64,000 nucleotides of DNA from Bacteroidota bacterium (GTDB lineage: Bacteria > Bacteroidota > Bacteroidia > Chitinophagales > LD1): positions 62,001-126,000 of the forward strand of contig CANJLD010000003.1 of the NCBI GenBank assembly GCA_947475165.1. The letters run 5' to 3'. Under the pieces are notes generated by a model. That model did no database searches. It was not told the DNA's origin and saw only the letters and a program-made list of their open reading frames with translations. A program made the translations under genes and the position numbers. Of the stretch, positions 58,831-64,000 are shown in pieces (position 1 is the first letter of the stretch; every line of letters starts with the position of its first letter).

Positions 58831-60732
58831 TTATAGTCGAATCAGCTTCTTCGTAAAGATATTTTTACCAGAACTTATTTTCAACAGGTAAACTCCTTTG
58901 GCAAAATCTAAACGGATTTCTGATTTCTGGTTTCTGATTTCTGATTGATAAATCAGCCTGCCAGTGTTGTCGAATATTTCGAGCGATGCGCCCAACAGGT
59001 TATTTTCAATTTCTAAATTCCATCTGCCAGAAGTGAGCGGATTCGGATAAACACTCAATCCGTTCTCAATAGTCAAATCATTGATACCGGTAACGGTTAC
59101 AGGAGTTGCGTTAGATAAAGCAGTGCAACCATTTGTATCGGTAACCAATACCGAATAATTACCCGATTGCGGAGTGATATACATAGAAGTATTAGCTCCG
59201 TTTATAAGATTGTTATTGAAATACCATTGGTAAGAACTGGCTCCATACGCATTTAATGTATCGCCATTCACGCTGATGCTAACCGGTGGCTGTGGATGAA
59301 CAGCAATAGCAATATGATTCGACTCTGCGGTGCAGTTTGAATTATCGGTTACGGTAACATAATAGTTACCTGCCTGTTTTACATAAATACAGGCTGACGT
59401 TGCACCGGTACTCCAGACATAAGCATTAAAGCCGTTTGGCGCACAAATCTGTGCGCTGTCATCAGCACAAAAAACAAGTTTATTGGAAGTAATAGTAACC
59501 GTAGTGCCGATGCTTGAATTTACGGTAACGCTTGCCGTTGCACTGCATCCGCCAGTGGCGTTTACGGTAACAGTGTAAGTTCCCGATGGAAGATTTGAAA
59601 TAGATGCGGTGTTTCCGCTATTGCTCCATATATAACCGGTAGCTGTTCCCGAAGTAACCGTAACTGTTGCTGTACCGTTGCTGTTTCCGCAACTGGTGCT
59701 GATAGAAGAAGTTGAAATGGAAAGTGTGGACGAAGAAGTAATTGTAATAGAATCAACAGTGCTGCAAGTATTTGCGGCATCGCTTACTGTTACATAATAT
59801 TTGCCACCGGTAGTAATCGTATCGTTTGCGCCAATTACTCCATTGCTCCAGTTAAAAATTGCACCGGTAGTTGTTGAAGAAGCAATAATAACAGTACTGG
59901 TATTAGAACAAGTAAGCGGTGCGGGATTATTGAAGCTGACTGTTGGTGTAACAAAAGGCTGTCCGTTATTATTCAAAGAATGAATCCATGCAGCGTTAGC
60001 AGGATTGTTTGGTGCGCCCGGTGTTTCTGTAGCAGCAGTAGTGTCAACAAAATTGGCTGAGTTAAAAGGATTATTGTCAACCGCGTTTGTCATGTAAATA
60101 TCTTTTGCGTTTTGCGCTAAGCTGTAATATACATTCAATGCCGTGTTCACGTTCCCCCAGCCAATGGCAAAATAAGCCACCGAATAATTAGCCGGTGAAA
60201 CGGTATGAAAAGCATCACCGCTGTTTGCCATTCCTAAACCTGACCATGTACCGGTGGGAGAATACGTAGTTCCACCAACAGCGTAAGTGGTCATTGTTCC
60301 GTTGCTTGCAGGCAGGTTGGTATTTTTTTGCAATACCGAAGAGCTAACCGGAATTACATATACATAATCGTTGTTGGCATCGTTAGTATCAACCGTTAAT
60401 GCATGAATAGAAGAACTTGTGTCTGCATCATTATAAATAACAATGAGTGAACCGATTTTTACGTTTGCCCATTGAGGAATGCTGTCAAAGCGCACATGTC
60501 CAGCCGCTATCCCTGTTCCTGCTCCGGTGGCATGCCAGCTGTTGTTGTCATCAATAACCCATCCGCGCAAATCAACTGTGTTACTGCCTCCACAGGTTGG
60601 TGTACCGGTAACTAAGAGCTCTACAAATTCCTGGGAACCGGCAGGCCCCTGCGAGAGTTCGTTAATAATTAGCTGTGCATTGCTTGCAGTGGCTGTAAGG
60701 ATGAGCGTGAATAAGAGACTAAACTGTTTCAT
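58831..60732 (-). CDS. Lamin-tail/SprB-repeat secreted protein with T9SS type A sorting domain
   Basis: About 633 aa from ATG 60732 (MKQFSLLFTLILTATASNAQ signal peptide). A lamin-tail (LTD) domain follows directly (LIINELSQGPAGSQEFVELL), then two or three Ig/SprB-like modules (GYIWSNSGNTASISNLPSGTYTVTV; AYVWSTGATSACIYVKQAGNYYVTV, abbreviated). The C-terminus is a type A T9SS sorting domain (VYPNPLTSGRWNLEI ... KGVYLLKI ... KKLIRL). Within it EIRNQKSEIR is encoded by a heptad repeat. LTD domains in this phylum often accompany secreted nucleases, but no nuclease is visible here. It is convergent with the GT51 gene (4 bp). Confidence 0.88.
   Translation of the reverse strand: MKQFSLLFTLILTATASNAQLIINELSQGPAGSQEFVELLVTGTPTCGGSNTVDLRGWVIDDNNSWHATGAGTGIAAGHVRFDSIPQWANVKIGSLIVIYNDADTSSSIHALTVDTNDANNDYVYVIPVSSSVLQKNTNLPASNGTMTTYAVGGTTYSPTGTWSGLGMANSGDAFHTVSPANYSVAYFAIGWGNVNTALNVYYSLAQNAKDIYMTNAVDNNPFNSANFVDTTAATETPGAPNNPANAAWIHSLNNNGQPFVTPTVSFNNPAPLTCSNTSTVIIASSTTTGAIFNWSNGVIGANDTITTGGKYYVTVSDAANTCSTVDSITITSSSTLSISTSSISTSCGNSNGTATVTVTSGTATGYIWSNSGNTASISNLPSGTYTVTVNATGGCSATASVTVNSSIGTTVTITSNKLVFCADDSAQICAPNGFNAYVWSTGATSACIYVKQAGNYYVTVTDNSNCTAESNHIAIAVHPQPPVSISVNGDTLNAYGASSYQWYFNNNLINGANTSMYITPQSGNYSVLVTDTNGCTALSNATPVTVTGINDLTIENGLSVYPNPLTSGRWNLEIENNLLGASLEIFDNTGRLIYQSEIRNQKSEIRLDFAKGVYLLKISSGKNIFTKKLIRL
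58914..58948. repeat. Heptanucleotide array inside a T9SS sorting domain
   Basis: Units GGATTTC, TGATTTC, TGGTTTC, TGATTTC, TGATTGA, translated on the minus strand as SEIRNQKSEIR within the sorting domain. Confidence 0.88.
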
Positions 60733-60851
60733 AGATATCTGTTTTATTTTTTTCGGGAGTGCAAAAGAAAGAATTAGTTGCAAATGAAACGTTACCTTCT
60801 TCTTACCATTTTTTATCTACCGCATTTCTGAAAAAAAATCAACTTGCAATC

Positions 60852-61313
60852 ATGTTTTCAATGTATCTGTTTATCCTCTTTTTTTTTGCTGCTCCACAGG
60901 TGCAGGAAGTATCGCTGGAGCAATTGCAGGCGAATACCATTCAAAACAATGACACGCTTTATGTAGTTAACTTTTGGGCAACGTGGTGCAAGCCCTGTGT
61001 AGCAGAGATGCCCTACTTAGAAGAAGCGCAAAAGAAGTTCGCCAATAATAAAGTGAAAGTTGTTTTTGTAAGTTTGAATTACACGCGCGAGTTAGCCGTT
61101 GTAGATAAATTTGTGAAGCAGAAAAAAATTCTATCCACCTGTTATTTGTTGAATGCAGGAACACCGAATAGCTGGATTGATAAAGTGGAAACGGAATGGA
61201 GTGGCTCTATACCTGCCACGCTGATGTATAAGAACGGAAAGAAAATTTTCTTCCGTGAAGGAGAGTTTACGCAAACTGAATTAGATTCGATTATTCAAAC
61301 TAAAATCAAATAA
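60852..61313 (+). CDS. TlpA/ResA-type thiol-disulfide oxidoreductase
   Basis: About 154 aa from ATG 60852 (MFSMYLFILFFFAAPQ, a signal peptide); the track start at 60759 lacks support and runs toward the divergent T9SS gene. A thioredoxin fold with active site NFWATWCKPCVAEMP (WCxxC, Cys residues at about 55 and 58) and a cis-Pro loop GSIPATLMY. It probably keeps exported proteins or cytochrome c apoproteins reduced in the periplasm. It is cotranscribed with the next thioredoxin-like gene (2 bp apart). Confidence 0.9.
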   Translation: MFSMYLFILFFFAAPQVQEVSLEQLQANTIQNNDTLYVVNFWATWCKPCVAEMPYLEEAQKKFANNKVKVVFVSLNYTRELAVVDKFVKQKKILSTCYLLNAGTPNSWIDKVETEWSGSIPATLMYKNGKKIFFREGEFTQTELDSIIQTKIK

Positions 61314-61315
61314 AT

Positions 61316-61918
61316 ATGACTAAGCATTTATTTCTCGTAATCGCTGTTTTATTTCTCGCTTCGTTTAAACCCGAAGGCGGATACAAAGTAGGCGATGCAG
61401 TTGCAGACTTTAAATTGAAAAACGTAGACGACAAAATGGTTACGCTTTCCGATTTTAAAGATGCCAAAGGTTATATTGTAGTATTTACCTGCAACCATTG
61501 CCCTTTCAGCAAAAAGTATGAAGACCGGATTATTGCGCTTGACAAAAAATACAAACCACTGGGCTATCCGGTTATAGCCATTAATCCGAACGATGCGGCA
61601 CAACATGCCAGCGATGATTTTCCGAGCATGAAAAAACGCGCGAAAGAAAAGGGCTTTACTTTTCCTTACCTGTACGATGAATCACAAGCTATTGCTACGG
61701 CTTATGGTGCCAGAATGACTCCGCATATTTTTATTCTTCAAGCAGGAGTTGGCACACCGGTAGTAAAATACATTGGTGCTATTGACGATAACAGCGATGA
61801 TGCCACAGCCGTAAAAGAAAAATATGCTGAGAATGCAGTAGATGCTCTACTCGCCAACAAACCGGTTAGCCCCGAAACTACCAAAGCAATAGGCTGCACT
61901 ATTAAGTGGAAGAAATAA
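61316..61918 (+). CDS. Exported peroxiredoxin-like thioredoxin-fold protein
   Basis: 200 aa with a short signal peptide (MTKHLFLVIAVLFLASF). AhpC/TSA-like fold: GYKVGDAVADFKLKNVDDKMVTLSDF (abbreviated), then the active site VVFTCNHCPFSKKYE, with CxxC spacing (CNHC). The later YLYDESQAIATAYGARMTPHIFI segment contains the cis-Pro. The CxHCP pattern marks the widespread 'thioredoxin family' of redoxins with uncertain substrates. It sits directly downstream of the TlpA-like gene, suggesting a paired periplasmic redox role. Confidence 0.88.
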   Translation: MTKHLFLVIAVLFLASFKPEGGYKVGDAVADFKLKNVDDKMVTLSDFKDAKGYIVVFTCNHCPFSKKYEDRIIALDKKYKPLGYPVIAINPNDAAQHASDDFPSMKKRAKEKGFTFPYLYDESQAIATAYGARMTPHIFILQAGVGTPVVKYIGAIDDNSDDATAVKEKYAENAVDALLANKPVSPETTKAIGCTIKWKK

Positions 61919-61944
61919 TTTTCTAACCCCATCAATTTATTCAA

Positions 61945-62352
61945 ATGGTACAAGGAAAAGGAACCAAAGAAAGTCCGTGGAAACTGAAAACTCCACCGGG
62001 CACATCGGAATACGAAATGTATAAAGATGAAAAAGATGGAAAGGAAATTATTGTATGTACCGTTGGCAAAACGGTCTTGCATTATGATGCACGCTGCTTA
62101 AACGATTTACAGGCTATGCTCAAAAAGCATGGCGACTGGATGGAACTGGGTAGTGCCGATGAACAAAAGCCGGCTAAGGAAGGAACAGTAGAAGCATGGG
62201 GTCGCTCACCAAAAAATCCGGTGGGCGGATGGTATGGATTAAAGAAAGGCTTGCGAGGACGTTTTGGTATGTATATTCCTCCGCTGATGGAAGTTTTGGG
62301 TTTAGCAGAAATAGAACACAACCCGAAGAACAATCGGATGCGAGCGAAATAA
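61945..62352 (+). CDS. Conserved cytoplasmic protein of unknown function
   Basis: 135 aa, no signal peptide or membrane helix. The sequence is rich in Trp, Gly and Lys (VQGKGTKESPWKLKTPPGTSEY; ARCLNDLQAMLKKHGDWMELG; SPKNPVGGWYGLKKGLRGRFGMYIPPLMEVLG, abbreviated). I believe it belongs to a DUF of small proteins with this ESPWKLKTPPGTSE opening, but cannot name it with certainty. It may be the last gene of the redox unit (26 bp gap). A hairpin plus T-run follows 26 bp after the stop. Confidence 0.75.
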   Translation: MVQGKGTKESPWKLKTPPGTSEYEMYKDEKDGKEIIVCTVGKTVLHYDARCLNDLQAMLKKHGDWMELGSADEQKPAKEGTVEAWGRSPKNPVGGWYGLKKGLRGRFGMYIPPLMEVLGLAEIEHNPKNNRMRAK

Positions 62353-62362
62353 AGAGCATGGG

Positions 62363-62545
62363 TTATTCAGAATTAGGAGGAGCTGCTTGCAGCTCCTTTA
62401 TTTTTTGTGCCAGGCAAACCGGGCAAAGACAATCGCTATTATCGGTCGGGGTAATTTTAGGCAACTCGTTACACCAGCAATTTAACTCCGGTGAGTTGGC
62501 ACCACAATCAAAAGCGACATTGCATTTAGTGCAGAATTTTTGCAT
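62363..62545 (-). CDS. Cysteine-rich CWC family protein
   Basis: 60 aa with eight cysteines in the pattern CTKCNVAFDCGA...CWCNELP...CLCPVCL, which is the cysteine-rich CWC family (named for its Cys-Trp-Cys core). It is probably a small zinc-binding protein of unknown function. The start ATG overlaps the stop of the upstream gene (TGATG), so the two are coupled. Its 3' end overlaps the plus-strand terminator hairpin at 62379. It is short but real, because of the family match and the coupling. Confidence 0.85.
   Translation of the reverse strand: MQKFCTKCNVAFDCGANSPELNCWCNELPKITPTDNSDCLCPVCLAQKIKELQAAPPNSE
62379..62406 (+). terminator. Intrinsic terminator for the redox unit, overlapping the CWC gene
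   Basis: GGAGCTG-CTTG-CAGCTCC followed by TTTATTTTTTG on the plus strand; it lies within the 3' coding part of the convergent CWC gene. Confidence 0.7.
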
Positions 62546-62997
62546 CAGTTAAACAAATACAAAGTTCTAACCTGCGCATCGGGGCGGCCTATGATGTTAT
62601 TGATATAACCTTGCTGACTTACAAGTGCGCCCTTTTTAATATAACCTTCGCCATACGGCATACAGGCACCCCACGAACCCGAGGCATTGCATTTCCCGAA
62701 ATCAGAAATTTTTACAAAAGTGTGTTCGCCTACTACAATAATTCCGAATTTGAATTGTTTGGCTTCGGCTAATGCATACGCAATATTTTCTTTGGTAAGG
62801 CTGATGGTTTTTGCTGCTGTCTTTTTTGCAATGGCATCTACCGTTGCCACCAGTGCGTTGGCACTTATTTTTTCGGCAGCAGCAGCGGGAATGCTTTTTA
62901 AAAATTCTTTTACAACAACGGCATTGTCGTTCTGTGCTTTTACGGCAGTAAAACTAAACAGCAATAAAGCGACAAGAGAAAAAATTGTTGATTTCAT
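62545..62997 (-). CDS. Small secreted protein of unknown function
   Basis: About 150 aa from ATG 62997 (MKSTIFSLVALLLFSFTAVKAQ signal peptide). The track start at 63153 is upstream of any plausible signal peptide and overlaps the region in front of the metallopeptidase gene. The mature part has Ala-rich helices (IPAAAAEKISANALVATVDAI) and a beta region with two cysteines (GKCNASGSWGACMPYGEGY) that may form a disulfide. No family is recognised. It is coupled to the CWC gene. Confidence 0.75.
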   Translation of the reverse strand: MKSTIFSLVALLLFSFTAVKAQNDNAVVVKEFLKSIPAAAAEKISANALVATVDAIAKKTAAKTISLTKENIAYALAEAKQFKFGIIVVGEHTFVKISDFGKCNASGSWGACMPYGEGYIKKGALVSQQGYINNIIGRPDAQVRTLYLFN

Positions 62998-63160
62998 AAT
63001 GGGTTGGTTTTGTATTTTAAACGGAAAGTAAAAAAAACTGCTTTCCTGCCATGAAACAATAAACATTCTGCCTTTTCGTCTTAAACTTTGACAAAACAGA
63101 TTTGCAAAGCACAATAGCACGTAAATTGTTATTAGCATTGCGTAACAAAACAAAAGTAAA

Positions 63161-63838
63161 ATGATAGGAATCTATGTAATCGTTGGTGTGTTTATGCTCC
63201 TTAGCTGGTTGGTAAGCATGCGTTTAAAAAGCAAATTCAAACAATATTCCGAAGTTGCCTTTCGCGGTAATATGACGGGCGCAGAGATAGCGGCAAAAAT
63301 GCTGCGCGATAACAATATTGATGATGTGAAAGTCATTTCCATAGAAGGTCAGCTTACCGACCACTACAATCCGCTCGAAAAAACCGTGAACCTTTCGCCC
63401 GAAGTTTACAGCGGAAGAAGCGTTGCAGCTGCGGCAGTTGCCGCGCACGAGTGCGGACACGCAGTGCAACATGCACATGCGTATGCCTGGCTTGGCTTGC
63501 GCAGCAACTTAACCCCGGTGGTAAGTTTTGCTTCGCAATGGATGCAATGGATATTGCTGGCAGGTGTATTAACCATCAATATATTCCCTTACCTGCTCAT
63601 CTTCGGTATTATCCTTTTTGCGGCAACTACTTTCTTCTCGTTTGTAACCCTGCCCGTTGAGTTCGATGCTTCGAACCGTGCATTGGTTTGGTTAGAAAGT
63701 TCTGGAGTAACTTCTTCGCAAGAACACGAAATGGCAAAAGACGCTTTAAAATGGGCAGCTATGACTTATGTGGTAGCGGCTCTGGCTTCATTGGCAACTT
63801 TGCTTTATTATGTTTCGATATTTTTGAGAAGAAGATAA
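63161..63838 (+). CDS. YugP-type membrane zinc metallopeptidase
   Basis: 225 aa. The zinc motif AAHECGHAVQHAHAY (HExxH, about residues 97-101) is followed by several hydrophobic segments (about 118-135, 140-165 and 200-222), with an N-terminal helix (2-20). The segment EFDASNRALVWLESSG is the YugP/DUF-type signature containing the likely third metal ligand. It is a membrane protease with unknown substrate, conserved in Bacteroidota and Firmicutes. A TTTG/TAAATTG promoter-like pair (63101-63129) precedes it. Confidence 0.9.
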   Translation: MIGIYVIVGVFMLLSWLVSMRLKSKFKQYSEVAFRGNMTGAEIAAKMLRDNNIDDVKVISIEGQLTDHYNPLEKTVNLSPEVYSGRSVAAAAVAAHECGHAVQHAHAYAWLGLRSNLTPVVSFASQWMQWILLAGVLTINIFPYLLIFGIILFAATTFFSFVTLPVEFDASNRALVWLESSGVTSSQEHEMAKDALKWAAMTYVVAALASLATLLYYVSIFLRRR

Positions 63839-63909
63839 ATGCAACTACTAAATATGGATTAAGTCCGTTTCTTTGAGCAGGAATCCGCGCATCTTTATTT
63901 TCCGTTTGT

Positions 63910-63939
63910 TTTGAAAATTGGTCTATGTGTATATATTTG
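63910..63939 (+). promoter_or_regulatory. Promoter near the window's end
   Basis: TTTG (63910-63913), 18-bp spacer and TATATTTG (63932-63939), followed by CGTCCC. It is closely similar to the rpmF-unit promoter at 17446. A CCCTTTT-GAG-AAAAGGG hairpin (63943-63959) would form at the 5' end of the transcript. A candidate ATG lies at 63986, so a gene probably starts there and continues past the window. Confidence 0.7.
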
Positions 63940-64000
63940 CGTCCCTTTTGAGAAAAGGGGGTGAGGGGCTATTGCCGTAAGTGTTATGCAAAAACCCTTT

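Noticed and set aside
62998-63153. 52-residue N-terminal extension of the small secreted protein
   Set aside because: A clean signal peptide begins at 62997; the extension lies in the upstream non-coding gap.

Overview
The window is a stretch of a Bacteroidota chromosome, most likely a Chitinophagales/Sphingobacteriales-type lineage. Three things support this. Several large secreted proteins end in type IX secretion (T9SS) sorting domains, one of the gliding-associated 'CHU' type B and at least four of type A. A PorP/SprF + OmpA/PD40 pair is present. Promoters have the phylum's TTTG-N18-20-TAnnTTTG form instead of -35/-10 boxes, for example in front of atpG, the DUF177-rpmF pair and infA. No rRNA, tRNA, CRISPR array, prophage or intact insertion sequence was found.

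Layout. 0-6.7 kb: housekeeping genes (the tail of a PBP1A-type murein synthase, uvrC, a fatty-acid desaturase, a membrane protein, rluF, an orphan atpG, scpB). 6.8-13.5 kb: a tightly overlapping three-gene T9SS cassette (giant CHU-type secreted propeller protein, PorP/SprF barrel, TPR-PD40-OmpA protein). 13.5-19.8 kb: an RluB-type pseudouridine synthase, kup, an aquaporin, DUF177-rpmF and a MATE exporter. 19.85-20.15 kb: a non-coding array of seven 41-bp hairpin units. 20.2-27.6 kb, all on the minus strand: two T9SS cargo proteins flanking the alpha operon infA-rpmJ-rpsM-rpsK-rpsD-rpoA-rplQ, which is cut off here from secY and the spc genes. 27.9-40.6 kb: priA, a secreted CotH kinase, a GNAT-like protein, sucB-lpdA, an operon led by a eukaryote-like sterol Delta7-reductase (DHCR7) homologue, and queD. 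40.6-49.2 kb, minus strand: a surface-fibre locus with three paralogous secreted collagen-like proteins (1770, about 503 and about 399 aa) plus a small secreted protein. The 1770-aa protein combines collagen, YadA-head-like repeats and a phage tail-spike S74 chaperone. 49.4-64 kb: an M1 peptidase with a C-terminal barrel, dprA, a frameshifted YdjM-like gene, a TMTC-like GT-C/TPR protein, a GT51 transglycosylase with an AsmA-like stalk, a lamin-tail/SprB-repeat T9SS protein, two thioredoxin-fold proteins, small cysteine-rich and secreted proteins, and a zinc metallopeptidase.

Cross-cutting signals. (1) The palindrome ACCGGT is far more frequent than base composition predicts, in ordinary genes as well as collagen genes. 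(2) Degenerate heptanucleotide (7-bp) tandem repeats sit in many intergenic gaps and are also read in frame inside four secreted-protein genes, supplying signal-peptide or sorting-domain residues. (3) A second dispersed family (AAGTCCCCTTTAGGGG...) lies just after stop codons and once in frame inside a membrane protein. (4) A G8 tract breaks the 3' end of the YdjM-like gene.

All functional calls come from motif and family recognition by eye. Start codons were moved inward where the ORF track overran a divergent gene or a better start was evident.
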